A stretch of DNA of 64,000 nt from assembly GCA_007570785.1 (NCBI GenBank), contig ML662466.1:1622938-1686937 (forward strand), given 5' to 3'. The stretch comes from Antilocapra americana. Lineage: Eukaryota > Chordata > Mammalia > Artiodactyla > Antilocapridae. Made by a program: the position numbers and the translations under genes. Positions within the stretch are counted from its first letter, which is position 1. Each line of letters begins with the position of its first letter. Positions 46,036 through 58,014 of the stretch are shown here, piece after piece. The notes beneath the pieces are model-generated. The model ran no database searches, was not told where the DNA came from, and saw only the letters and a list, made by a program, of their open reading frames with translations.

Positions 46036-49000
46036 TATATGACATCAAATCCACTACATATGATATCACATTTTCTATGTATGTGCCATCAAACCCACCA
46101 TATCTATGACATCACAACCACTATACCTACGGCATAGCACTCAGTATATTTGTGACATCGCATGCACCATAACTGTGATCACACCCACTCTATTTATGAC
46201 ATTACATCAACTGTATATGATGTCACATCCAGTATAAATGGCATGACACACTCCATATTTATGATAGCACACCCAGTATATCTGCCATCACACCCACTCT
46301 ATTGATGACACTCAACATATATGGCATCCCAATCCCTATGTCTATCATATCACTTCCACTGTATCTATGATATCACATTCCTATATTTATGACATCACAC
46401 CCACTACATATGACATCACACAAAGTCTATGAAATGCACATATGACATATAATGTCTTATTCACTATATATAACATCACACCCAGTATAACTGTGACATC
46501 ACAACCATTATATTTATGACATTGCACCCACTGTATTTATGAGAAAACATCCACTATATATGACATCACGTCCATTAAATAAGATATTAAATCCATGATA
46601 CACGTGACATAACAGCCACTGTATCTTGTCATCATACCCACTCTATCAATGGCATCATATCCACTGTATGTATGATATCACACTCACTGTATATATATGT
46701 GTGACATCATATGCACTATATATGACTCAAACCCACTCTTTCCATGACATCACAGCCAATATATCTGTGATACTACACCCACCATATCTATAATTAAACC
46801 CACTGTATCAGTGATATCACATCCACTATATATGGCATCACACACAGTGTGTATGACATCATATTCACCGAGTCTGTGATATCATTTCCATTGTATCTGA
46901 CATCATACCCCAATATTTATGATATGACACCCACCATATGTGACATCACACACACTCTATATGAGATCACACATGCACCATATATCTTATCCACTAAATA
47001 CAACATCTTGCCCAGTATAACTATGATATCACACCAAATATGTTTATGTTAATATACCCACTGTTTTTATGTCATCGGGCCCACTGTGCATATGATATCA
47101 CACCCACTGTATTTACGCAAAACATCCACTATATGACATCACATCCATTGTATATGACGTCACATCCACTGTACATGTGACATCAGAGCCAATATAGCTG
47201 TGTCATCACACCCACTCTATCTATGACAGCACATCCACTGAATTTATGACGTCACATCCACTGTATATGACATCTCTTCCGCTATACATGTAACATCACA
47301 GCCACTGTACTGTATCTATGGCATCACACCCACTATGTTTGTGACATCATACCCTTTGCATTTATAAGTACACAACCACTATATCTGGCAACACATCCAC
47401 TATAGCTGACATCACATCCACTATATCTAGGTCATCACCCCATTCTATCGATGATGTCACACCCACTCTATGAATGACAGCATGCCCAATATATATATAT
47501 GACATCATATGCACTATATATGACATGACACCTACTATGTTTATGCCATAATATCCACTATTTATGACATTTTATCGATTGTGTTTATGACAACACAAAC
47601 ACTCCGACATCATATCCACTCTATCTCTGACTTCATACCCACCATATGTATGATCATATCCACTGTATTGACGACTTAACACCCACTTATTTATGACTTC
47701 ACACCCACTATATATTTCACATCCACTATATCTGTGACATCACACCCACCATATCTATGATTAAAGTCACTGTATCAATGACATCACTTCAACTATATAT
47801 GAGATTTAATCTACTGTATACGACTTCACATACTTTATATTTGTGATATCACATCCACCATATCTATGGCATCACCACCACTATACCTATCAGAGCAACA
47901 CCACTGTTTTTATGACCCAGTGTTTTTGTGACATTGCTTCTATCAAAACTATGATCACACCCACTATATATATGGCTACACATCAACTGTATTATGACAT
48001 CACACCAACTATGTATGATATAGAATTCACTGTGTCTGAAATCACAGTCTATATTTACGACATCACAATCACCATATCTAACAACACATCCACTATATAT
48101 GTGACATCACACCCCTGTATTTATGACATCAAACCTCCTCTAAATGATATAACATCCATTACATATGAATTCACATCCATTCTATATGACATTACACACA
48201 CAGCATATGATTACTTGTGCACTACATATGACATTATATCCGGTACAATGATGATATCACAGCCACTGTGTTTATGACATCACAGTCACTGTTTTATGAC
48301 ATTACATCCAGTATATATGTGACTTTGCACCCACCATAGTCATCATCACACCCAGTGTATCTGTGATATCACACCCCCTATGTTTATGACATCATATCCA
48401 CTATATATGACATCACATCCATTGTGTTTTTGACAATACAACCGTTGTATCTAATATCACACCCACTATATCTGACATCACATCCACTGTATTTGTGTCA
48501 TCACACCCACATTATTGATGATATCACACCTACTATATGTATGGCATCATGTATGTTATATATGACATGACACCCACTGTGTTTATGACAACACAACCAC
48601 TATATCGGTCATCACATCCACTCTATCTGTGACTTCATACCCACTATATCTATGAACACACCCACTGTACTGATGATATCACAACCACAGTATTATGACA
48701 TAATATCCATGATGCATATATCATGACATCATACCAACTTTTATGACATTGCACAAAATATATACATCACGTCCACTATATATGTGACACCACACCCACC
48801 ACATCTATGTATCAATGATATCTCATCAACTATATATGACATAAAATCCACTGTATATGACATCACATGTTCTGTATATGTGACATCAAACCCACTGTAT
48901 CTATGGCATCACAATGACTCTATCTGTGTCGTCACACCCACTGTGTTTATGAAATCACACTCAGTATATTTGTGACATTGCACCCACCATAACTATGATC

Positions 49001-49468
49001 ACACTCTCTGTGTCATCACAACTACTATATTTATGACATCAGATCAACTATATATGATATCACATGCACTATATATGACATCAAAACCTCCATATTTATG
49101 ACATCACAGGCAGTGTATCTATCATCATATCTACTATATATGTGATATCACAACCTACTCTATTGATGATATCACACCCACTGTAATGATGACATCACAC
49201 CCACTCTATCTAGCCACTGATCTAATATCACTTCTGCTGCATCTATGACAATGCACCTCAGTATTTAGGACATCACACACACTGTATATGACATTACACC
49301 TGCTTCATATGATCACAGCTACTCTATATGTCATCACACACAGTGTATCTTACCCACTACATATGACATCACACCTAGTATAATTATGATATCACACCCA
49401 TTTTATTTATGATGTCACACAAATTATATCTATAACCTCATACACACTCTATATGACATCACATCCAC
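46036..49468 (+). repeat. Degenerate 20-26 bp satellite, block 2
   Basis: About 3.4 kb of the same unit as block 1, without long uninterrupted exact copies. Most units keep TGACATCA or a one-base variant. Perfect cAMP-response-element octamers TGACGTCA occur at 47155-47162 and 47247-47254. Open frames of Tyr, Asp, Ile and Thr repeats arise only from periodicity. The array was cut at 49468 by the class II provirus. Confidence 0.93.
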
Positions 49469-50116
49469 TGTCAGGGAGAGTTTAACAGGAGGCTTCCTGT
49501 GTGCTGTTTGTGAGCTGTCATGAATCCTCTGTTGCTTGCTAATTCCTGAATATTCAGGGATTAAGAGGAGTGGCAAGTCACTCCTGAGGCTGAGGAATGC
49601 ATACATTTCCTTCCTTAACTTTTTAAGATGGGGAAAAGTGACTATTACAACCCTCGGACTTTTTAATATGGACCATATGATAAAAGTGATTATTTACAAC
49701 CATCTCTTTGATATGGATTGTTTTCTAGCATCATGTTTCCTTGATCATTTTTAAGTCTGGACTTTTGATCTTTATCTTTGCTGAAAAAGCTACCTTGTAA
49801 GACAGAATATATATCCACACTATGTTGAATAAAACACCCTTGTTGCATCAGAGCTTGGGTCCCCGTGTCTTTCTTTCTCTCTCTCTTTCAGGCTAATTCT
49901 CTAGAGTGTGGAAACCCGCTGAGCTCACTTTCTTGCCCAGGCTTTCAAGACCTCCTTGAGAGGGTGTTCTCTGCCTCCGTGAAGTAGTGCAAGCCTTGTG
50001 TCAAAGGTTTTATTGGTTCTCTGCATAAACCAGGAAATATCAGCCTCTTTCTCTCTTTTACTTTCTTATCATCAACTCTGGACCACCAGATTCCAATCCT
50101 TTAAAGGATCTCATCA
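49469..50116 (+). repeat. 5' LTR of the class II provirus
   Basis: 648 bp, TGTCAGGG to CTCATCA. It has a TATA-like atatatat (49808-49815) and AATAAA (49828-49833), followed by a (ct)n-rich stretch near 49873-49887. The 3' LTR and the solo LTR at 33.3 kb share this layout. Confidence 0.93.
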
Positions 50117-50118
50117 AG

Positions 50119-50136
50119 TGGCACCAGAACATGGCA
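50119..50136 (+). promoter_or_regulatory. Primer binding site
   Basis: TGGCACCAGAACATGGCA starts two bases after the LTR. It resembles binding sites for a lysine tRNA, with about 13 of 18 bases matching the Lys3 type. The assignment is approximate because the site has drifted. Confidence 0.6.
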
Positions 50137-50172
50137 TTTCGGACAGAGTGACTCAAGGACCTATTGAGGTTG

Positions 50173-50178
50173 GTAAGT
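50173..50178 (+). promoter_or_regulatory. Putative major splice donor
   Basis: G/GTAAGT lies in the leader, 14 bases before the gag ATG. Retroviruses place the donor for the env message here. Confidence 0.5.
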
Positions 50179-50186
50179 ACTAAGAC

Positions 50187-51650
50187 ATGGGTCAAATGGC
50201 TGGAAAGCCCCGTCACTTTTCTACTTTACTTCATCATTTGTTTAAAGTTCAAGGACTTTTGGTTTTGTGCCAATGAGTAGAGGCTTGCCTTCAAACAGTG
50301 GTTGAATGTCCCCTGGTGAAGACAGTTTTGATTTAGACATTTGGCACTGGGTCAAAGAGAATGTTGAACTAGCCACCAGTCAGGGATAAAACATTCTTGT
50401 AGATTTCTTACCCCATGGGCTCTTATTAAAGCTGTGATTTTTCCATTTCCAGGTAATTCTAGCCCTCCGGATATTCGGCAACAGGCAGAACACTTATTAC
50501 ATGAATACAAATTAGAGGATGAAACCTTACAAAAGGTGTAATTAGAACAACAAAAAAATATTTCAGAATTTTTCTTAAAGCCCTGCCCTGGGTGCTTCAA
50601 ACACTCCCCGTGTGCCAGGAGGAACAAATCCAAAAGTTTCTCCTTTGCTAGAACTTAATGATTCTGGCAACAACTCCCCTAAGACACCTTTTGACATTAA
50701 AACAGACAACACCTTTCTGAATAACTGATAAATTTTTACCAAATACTCTTAATTGTAAAATACTGCCACCTACTCACTCTCCTTCATGACAGAGGCTCTC
50801 TGAATTGCTGGCTTTGCAGTCATAACTCTCTGAAATCTATGATTTTTCCTCTTTTCCAGTTTTAAGAAATCTTGACGCTCAAGGGCAAATAATACCTCAC
50901 TATGAGGGTATTAAAATTTATCACATGCAACACATGAAAAAGGCAATAACTATGTACAGTCCACATTCACCTTTTATTAAAGTACTTTCCAAATTCTATA
51001 ACATCATCTACTGGAAATTTCATTCCCCACGATTGGCAAATTTTAATAAAAGCTCTCCTTAAACAAGGATATCTTCATTGGATAATGTGATTTCATGATA
51101 TAGCCATTGATCAAGCTAACAGAAATGCTCTAGCTGGCGCTCCTCCAAATCAAATTACTTTTGATATGCTAACTGGTACAGTACAATTTGATGCTATAGA
51201 AGCTCAAATACAGTGCCCTGCTTTGGTCCATGAACAATTAAAAACAGTGACCCTTGAAGCTTGGGATAGAGTTACTCCTCAAGGGGAGCCTACAGGTAGC
51301 TACACGAAAATACTGCAAGGACCTAATGAAACATATACTGATTTTTTTAGCTAGATTAGAAATTGCTGTTTCCCATACTGTAATGGGAGAAGAAACTAAA
51401 AGGAAACCAGAGAAAATACTGGCTTATGAAAATGCAAATCAGGAATGTCAAAAGGCTATAGCTCCATTTAGTGAGACAGGGACTATTATTGATTATTTGA
51501 AGGCTTGTTGCAATCAATGGACCAGAAACTCAAAAGAAGCAAATGCTAGCTGAAACAATGGTCGCTGCCCTCAGAAAGGGAAATGAAAGATATTTTGCAT
51601 GTGGGGAAAAAAAAAAAAAAAAAACTTAAAAAGGGATTGTCCTAAGAAAG
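50187..51650 (+). pseudogene. gag remnant of the class II provirus
   Basis: The start reads MGQMAGKPRHFSTLLHHLFK, with the Gly2 expected for myristoylation, then a stop at about codon 30. The capsid part is open at 51166-51354 and, after a frameshift, at 51254-51553. It keeps the major homology region (ILQGPNETYTDF, then ARLEIAV). A nucleocapsid zinc knuckle follows near 51595, where an A-run of about 19 bases (51606-51624) has destroyed the second half. No full Gag can be made. Confidence 0.85.
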
Positions 51651-52117
51651 CTAATAAAAAAACCTCTACACTTTATTGTTACTTAGGGTTTGTTGTTAAT
51701 AGACAACGTATTACTCCTCAACTAACTCAGATCCGTACTGATAAATTATTTACCTTAAATGATGTTCAAAAGCCCCTGGGTGATATAAGTTGGATTAGAC
51801 CTTTAGGCATTGCTAATTATCAACTGAGTAACCTATTTAATACTTTAAAAGGAGATCCTGATTTAAATAGCTCTTGTTCATTTTCGCAAGAGGCATGGGA
51901 GGAACTCTACTCAGTGCAAAGCAAGTTACAAAAACAGTTTCTTACTCGCATCAGATTAGATTTACCTCTAAAATTATTTATGCTACCCTCTCTTCCTTCT
52001 CCCACAGGATTACTCGCTCAACAAGATCACCCAATAGAATGGATGTATACCCATTTTAGAGGAATAAAGTCACTTACACCCTACCTTGATTTAATTACTC
52101 TAATCATTATCAATTGA
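51651..52117 (+). pseudogene. RT thumb/connection remnant of the class II provirus
   Basis: An open frame from the nucleocapsid region runs directly into RT text: YLGFVVNRQRITPQ, NDVQKPLGDISWIRP and NYQLSNLFNTLKGDPDLN. This part normally lies just downstream of the RT active-site box. Protease, the dUTPase region if it was present, and the RT fingers and palm are therefore missing through one deletion. The frame ends at 52117. Confidence 0.85.
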
Positions 52118-52680
52118 AGAAATCAGACTAAAACTCTAATTGGCTCTGACCCTCATAAAATTGCAATACTTATCAATAAATCTCAATTTCAGAACATATT
52201 ACAAAATTTTACCAATTTCCAAATAGCTTTTCTTGAATATTTTGGAGAAATTTCATTTCATTATCCTTTTGGTAAGCTGTGAAATTTCTTCAAAAATACT
52301 GAATTTATTATTCCCCATATTATCAACTCACAGCCTGTACCACAAGCTGAGTTTTTTTTATATAGGCGGGACTAAAAATGCCAAAGCTTCGTTGCGGTCT
52401 CTTAAAGAATATAAAGTCTTTATATACTAAATTTCATTATGCTCAACGAAATGAATTATATGCTTTTATTCAAGTTATTTAACTACATCCTTACTCTATT
52501 AATATAGTCTCTGATTCCTTATATTCAGTTTTTATATTAAAAAATATAGAAACCTCCACCATAAACTCCAATCAACCTATTTTTTTTTTCAAACTGCAAT
52601 CTTTTATTACAAACCGTACTTCTCCCACTTTTATTACCCATATTCAAACACATTCCTGTCTTCCTGGTCCTGTGACTCAT
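52118..52680 (+). pseudogene. RNase H region, degraded
   Basis: Scattered frames hold RNase H pieces, for example the VSDSLYSVFILKNIET part near 52507-52554 with its catalytic Asp. Stops and T-runs interrupt it. A reverse open frame at 52734-52537 is a shadow. Confidence 0.65.
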
Positions 52681-53420
52681 GGTAATGTGCAAGCTGATAA
52701 ACTTATTTCTTTTGCTACTCTGGAGGAACAACAATGCTGGCTCCCTACACCAGCTATGGAAAGTCCCATATCACCAGGCTAAAGAAATTATTAATAATTG
52801 CTCTACCTGTAGACGCCTACATCTTTCAGCCATCACACAAGGTGTTAATCCTCACAGTCTGCAATCTAATGAACTATGGCAAATGGATGTAACTCATTGC
52901 CCTGAATTTTCTCCGTTGTCTTTTTTGTATGCCTGTATTGACACCAATTTTTATTTTATTTGGGCTACACCTCTTTGTGGTGAGACTACACAACACGTTA
53001 TAACTCACTTATTAGCTTGTTTTGCTGTAATGGGAACTCTTAGTTCTATAAAAGCAGACAATGGCGCTGCCTATATTTCTAGACACTTTAAACAATTTTT
53101 ACAATCATTTTCTATTAAACATATTACAGGTATTTCTTATAATCCACAGGCACAAGACATAGTTAAACAAGCACATCACACATTAAAATTGCAACGAAAA
53201 AAAAATTAAAAGGAGGACTTCACAGGAACACTACTGTCTTCTTTATCTAAAGCAGACTTTACTAGATTCCCACATAAGATATTTTCTAAATCTATAACTA
53301 TTGTTAATACAGCTTTGTTTTAATTTTTTAAACTTAACATAAGCAGCAAAACATTTTGAGGAATTGAAGGCCATTTCTGTTCCTCTGCCCATTTGGTGCC
53401 AAGACATGTTAATGAAACAG
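52679..53420 (+). pseudogene. Integrase remnant of the class II provirus
   Basis: The open segment 52679-53209 (176 codons) carries the zinc-binding part (HQAKEIINNCSTC), the first catalytic Asp in WQMDVTH and the second in KADNGAAY. Where the catalytic Glu is expected, the sequence reads YNPQAQDIVKQAHHTL, so Glu is replaced by Lys. A stop follows. The C-terminal DNA-binding part lies at about 53340-53500 in another frame (MKQWKSVKQILQGKGYACIS). Confidence 0.87.
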
Positions 53421-55480
53421 TGGAAATCTGTGAAACAAATCTTGCAGGGAAAAGGGTATGCTTGCATTTCCCCAGATGGATCCAACAAACTCACATGGCC
53501 TCCTCTTTGGAAGATTTAACCAAAGGAGGTCCCTGGACTTCAAAACAGATGAAACAACAAAAACCCCAGGAGGAAGAAATTCCAATATGGATCATGGTGG
53601 TTCTAAATATCTCCAGGAAGCATCACCCTCAGTGGTATCAACCTTATGATCTCCCCACTTGGGGACAAATAAAAACCCTTAATAATTGAGCTAAAAATCT
53701 GTTTTCTGAACAAGGAATGCCTCAGAGTCCTGAATACATTCTACTGGCAATGCTCAGTCTGCTTGCCTATGCCTCCCCCATTTGAACTGAACTAACTAAT
53801 CATATTTACTGGGCTTACATAACCAAACCCTCTTTATTACAGGAGGTAGAATAGATAGAGAGAGAACCAATCTCTTCAACCAATGACTCTATCCATATGC
53901 CTTCTCCCTGGAGCATTAGAGAGCCCTCAAACCCTGAATAAGAAACGAAACTAATATTTCTCTAGGTTATGAAGTCCTTCCTTCATGCATGGGCACAGCA
54001 GAATTATGCATAAACATTAGCCGAAAAACTTGGACTTTCCCCCTGCCTTCCAAAAGGGACTTTCAGACATTGGTTGGATTATTTACCACTCTTTCTTTGT
54101 CTGTGAACCATTTTATATTACTGAGACTTTGGGGAAAGAATAGAGAACATTATGCAAAGGGTTTTCATATAAGAACTTTACATGTATTCCTGTCCGTTTG
54201 GACAAATGCCAAGCTAAATCAGGAAAATTAATATTTGTAGCTAATTACACAATTGTCAGTTGGGGACCCCATGGTATGTGGTTTTCTAACTGCTCTGATG
54301 ATATTAACAACACTGTATGTGACTATGCTACTCAAGTAGCATGAAAGGTTACTGACACTATGATGGAGCATTACCATGACAAAGGTCTTCTTGGGTGGCT
54401 TGGCGGGGAATGGCCTCGACTTGTCCTCTAAAGCAGATTAGGCCTGAACAATGGAAACTTGCTGTGAGCACTGAAGAACTTGGGACTTGGGCAGGGCATT
54501 TCACAGGGGCCAGAAGTAGTAATAGTAACTATTTCTTTCACTATAATCAATCATACTTTATATAAGCCTATGTCCCACTTCCTTTTGTTATAGCCATAGG
54601 AAATTTACAATTTAATAAGACTTTACATTTTGTAACTTGTATTAATTGCAAACTATTAATTGCAAGCTTGTCTTAACTCCTCTATTTGCTTAAGAAATAA
54701 TTCCCTTTTGATTCTTCAATCTCAACGTGATTTGTGGTTACAAATAAATCTCCAACAGCCCTGGGAAGAAGGCCCCATGACTAGACTTGCTTCCATGTTA
54801 CTAACTGTACTGCTCCAAACATCTAAACAATTAATTGGATGGCTGATTCTTGGCATTTTGAGGTTAATAGCTACTTGCACCACTGCTAATGTTGCCGGTG
54901 CTGCTTTACACACCTCAATTCAAAAACATAATTTTATCCAAAATTGAACTGAAGATGCTCATGATATGTGGACTACTCAGGCTCAGGTAGATGAGGATAT
55001 TCAAGAGGAAATACAGGAACTAAAAACAGCCATCAAATGGTCAGAGATCAATCAATAGTTTTACAAAAAGAAGTGATACTAAAATGTCACTGGAATTCTA
55101 CTCAATTTTGTGTTACTCCTGTTCAATTTAATTATAGTGCCTATTTAATTTATTCCCTAAACTTGGAATAAATCAAATTTCATTTACAAAGAATACATGA
55201 TAATGCTTCTCTGAATGTACAATTACTGCAAAAAAAATCTTTGAAATCTTTTCTAAACATCTGCCGTCTTTCCCATTAATTTGGAAACTTTAGCTGAACA
55301 ACAAGCTGATCAATTATTTGAACTAAACCCACAAGGATGATTTCAAAGTATTACTCACTGCATCAGGTCTGGAACCTGGAATCACTTTGGTGATTGTCTT
55401 GGTAATTATATTTGTTGTTTACCATTGCTTTCCTATAAGGATGTTTACTACTAAACAAACAAAAAATGATTAGGACCTTT
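53340..55480 (+). pseudogene. env remnant of the class II provirus
   Basis: Frames at 53393-53689, 53989-54231 and 54660-54947 carry surface and transmembrane pieces. The last includes an arginine-poor, hydrophobic fusion-peptide-like stretch (LILGILRLIATCTTANVAGA) and a heptad region further on. The tail region near 55360-55430 encodes a hydrophobic anchor in shifting frames. Many stops make expression impossible. Stop-free length nowhere exceeds 100 codons. Confidence 0.75.
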
Positions 55481-55498
55481 TAAACAAATATATAAAAT

Positions 55499-55514
55499 GA
55501 GGGGAGGGGGCAGA
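55499..55514 (+). promoter_or_regulatory. Polypurine tract of the class II provirus
   Basis: gaggggagggggcaga lies directly before the 3' LTR start, the expected plus-strand primer. The LTR's first two bases are now TA instead of TG. Confidence 0.85.
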
Positions 55515-55738
55515 TAACAGGGAGCATTTAACAGGACACTTCCTGTGTGCTGTTTGGGATCTGTCATGAATCCCTTGTTCCTTGTTGATTCCTGAATAAT
55601 CAGGGATTAAGAGGAGTGGCAAGCAGCTCCCAGGACTGAGGAATGCATGCACTTACTTCCTTAACTTTTCCATATGGGGAAAAGTGAGTAGTTACTATCC
55701 TCTGCCTTTTTGATATGGGTCGTATGGTAAAAGTAATA
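55515..55738 (+). repeat. 3' LTR of the class II provirus, left piece
   Basis: It matches 49469-49690 with scattered changes, for example cattcctgtgtgctgtttg-like text (here acttcctgtgtgctgtttgg). A twin-primed L1 interrupts it at 55739. Confidence 0.92.
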
Positions 55739-57561
55739 TTCTGGCAGAGTCTTTAGGGTTTTCTATGTAGAGGATCTTTTCCAATCTGGGTCCCTTTTAT
55801 TTCTTTATCTGCTCTGATTGCTGTGGCCAAGACTTCTCAAACTATGTTGAATAGTAGTGGTGAGAGTGGGCATCCTTGTCTTGTTCCTGACTTTAGGGGA
55901 AATGCTTTCAGTTTTTCACCATTGAGGATAATGTTTGCTGTGGGTTTGTCATACATAGATTTTATTATGTTGAAGTATGTTCCTTCTATTCCTGCTTTTT
56001 GGAGAGTTTTTATCATAAATAGATGTTGAATTTTGTCAAAGGCTTTCTCTGCATCTATTGGGATAAGCATGTGTTTTTTATTTTTAAATGTGCTTATGTG
56101 GTGTAAATAGAAAGCCCAGAGATAAATCCACACACCTATGGACACCTTATCTTTGACAAAGGAGGCAAGAATATACAATGGAGAAAAGACAATCTTTTTA
56201 ACAAGTGGTGCTGGGAAAACTGGACAGCCACTTGTAAAAGAATGAAACTAGAACACTTTCTAACACCATACACAAAAATAAACTCAAAATGGATCAAAGA
56301 TCTAAGCATAAGACCAGAAACTATAAAACTCCTAGAGGAAAACATAGGCAAAACACTCTCTGACATAAACCAAAGCAGGATCCTCTATGACCCACCTCCC
56401 AGAATATTGGAAATAGAAGCAAAAATAAACAAATGGGACCTAATTAAAATGAAAAGCTTCTGCACAACAAAGGGAACTAAAAGCAAGGTGAAAAGGCAGC
56501 CTTCAGAATGGGAGAAAATAATAGCAAACGAAGCAACGGAGAGAAAATTAATCTCAAAAATATACAAGCAACTCCTGCAGCTCCATTCCAGAAAAATAAA
56601 CAACCCAATTAAAAAGTGGGCCAAAGAACTAAACAGACATTTCTCTACAGAAGACATAAAAATGGCTAACAAACACGTGAAAAGATGCTCAACATCACTC
56701 ATTATCAGAGAAATGCAAATCAAAACCACAGTGAGGTACCACTTTACACCAGTCAAAATGGCAGCCATGCAAAAGTCTACAAGCAATAAATGCTGGAGAG
56801 GATGTGGAGAAAAGAGAACCCTCTCCCACAACACTGTTGGTGGAAATGCAAACTAGTACAGCCACTGTGGAGAACAGTGTGGAGGTTGGAAATAGAACTG
56901 CCATATGACCCAGCAATCCCACTGCTGGGCATACACACCAAGGAAACCAGCATTGAATGAGACATGTGTACCCCAATGCATCGCCACATTGTTTACAATA
57001 GCCAGGACATGGAAGCAACCTAGATGCCCATTAACAGCCGAATGGATAAGAAAGCAGTGGTACATATAGATAATGGAATATTATTCAGCCATTAAAAAGA
57101 ATTCATTTGAATCAGTTCTACTCAGGTGGACAGAACTGGAGCCTATTATACAGAGTGAAGTAAGCCAAAAAGAAAAACAAAAATACAGTATACTAATGCA
57201 TATATATGGAATTTAGAAAGATGGTAACGAGAACCCTGTATGCGAGACAGCAAAAGAAACGCAGATGTATGAAACAGTATTGTGGACTCTGTGGAAGAGG
57301 GCAAGGGTGGGATGATATGGGAGAATGGCATTGAAACATGTTAAATATCATATGTGAAATCAATCGCCAGCCCAGGTTTGATGCTTGATACAGGGTGTTC
57401 ACGGCTGGTGCACAGGATGACCCAGAGAGAGGGAATCGGGAGGGAGGAGGGAGGGGGTTTCTGCAGGGGAACATATATATACCCATGGCAGATTCATGTC
57501 AATGTATGGCAAAACCAAGACAATAAAGTACAGAAAATATTAGAAAAAATAATAATAATTT
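55739..57561 (+). mobile_element. Young L1 with inverted 5' part, in the 3' LTR
   Basis: The first 365 bp (to about 56104) are antisense ORF2, starting attctggcagagtctttagg. The rest is sense ORF2 C terminus and 3' UTR with an A-rich tail. Short flanks taaaagtaat (55729-55738) and taaaaagtgat (57562-57572) look like a target duplication. It is the youngest event seen at this locus, because it interrupts the provirus, which itself interrupts the satellite. Confidence 0.9.
56242..56856 (+). pseudogene. L1 ORF2 C-terminal domain, open for 204 codons
   Basis: The frame starts [20 protein letters not shown] and keeps the C-terminal cysteine region as far as [13 protein letters not shown]. It is the longest open L1 segment after the 233-codon piece at 12.7-13.4 kb, which supports a fairly recent insertion. 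It lacks the endonuclease and most of the RT, so it has no activity. Confidence 0.88.
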
Positions 57562-58008
57562 TAAAAAGTGATTATTTACAACCCTCTCTCTTTGATATGA
57601 ATTGTCTTCTAGCCTTATGTCTCCTTGATAATTTTTAAGTCCAGACTTTTGATCTTCATCTTTGCTTAAAAATCTTCCTTGCAAGACAGTATATATATAC
57701 CCACACTATGGTGAATAAAATGCACTTGTTCCATCAGAGCTTGGGTCCCCCTCTCTCTCTCTCTTTCTCTCTCTCTCTTTCAGGCTATTTCTCTGGAGTG
57801 TGGGAACATGCTGAGCTCATTTTCTTGCTCATGCTTTCAAGACCTCCTTGAGAGGGTGTTCGCTGCCTACATGAAGTAGTGCAAGCCTCATATCAAAGGT
57901 TTTACTGGTTCTCTGCATAAAGCAGGGAATATCAGCCTCTTTCTCTCTTTTACTTTCTTATCATTGACTCTGGGCCACCAGATTCCAGTCCTTTAAAGGA
58001 CCTCAACA
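57562..58008 (+). repeat. 3' LTR of the class II provirus, right piece
   Basis: It resumes the LTR with aaaagtgattatttacaacc and ends GGACCTCAACA at 58008. AATAAA is at 57715-57720. The (ct)n part (57753-57779) is longer than in the 5' LTR. Confidence 0.92.
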
Positions 58009-58014
58009 ATCCAC

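Larger units (their letters stand above)
49469..58008 (+). mobile_element. Class II (betaretrovirus-like) endogenous provirus
   Basis: Two LTRs flank gag, pol and env remnants. Perfect 6-bp duplications ATCCAC lie at 49463-49468 and 58009-58014, and both outer flanks are satellite. The internal part lacks protease and the first half of the reverse transcriptase. A 1.8-kb L1 is inserted in the 3' LTR. Its coding parts are full of stops. Gene order, 6-bp duplication and the pol sequence indicate class II. Confidence 0.93.

Noticed and set aside
46849..48975. Open frames encoding Tyr-Asp-Ile-Thr-rich repeated peptides in the satellite
   Set aside because: They follow the 20-26 bp repeat period, change frame often, lack a promoter and splice signals, and begin at arbitrary ATGs.
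43446..49468. Possible CRISPR-like array
   Set aside because: Units are contiguous and degenerate with no unique spacers, and the host is a mammal.
51166..53209. Domesticated retroviral genes in the class II provirus
   Set aside because: Each frame is interrupted, lacks a start in context, and key residues or whole domains are missing; nothing suggests purifying selection.
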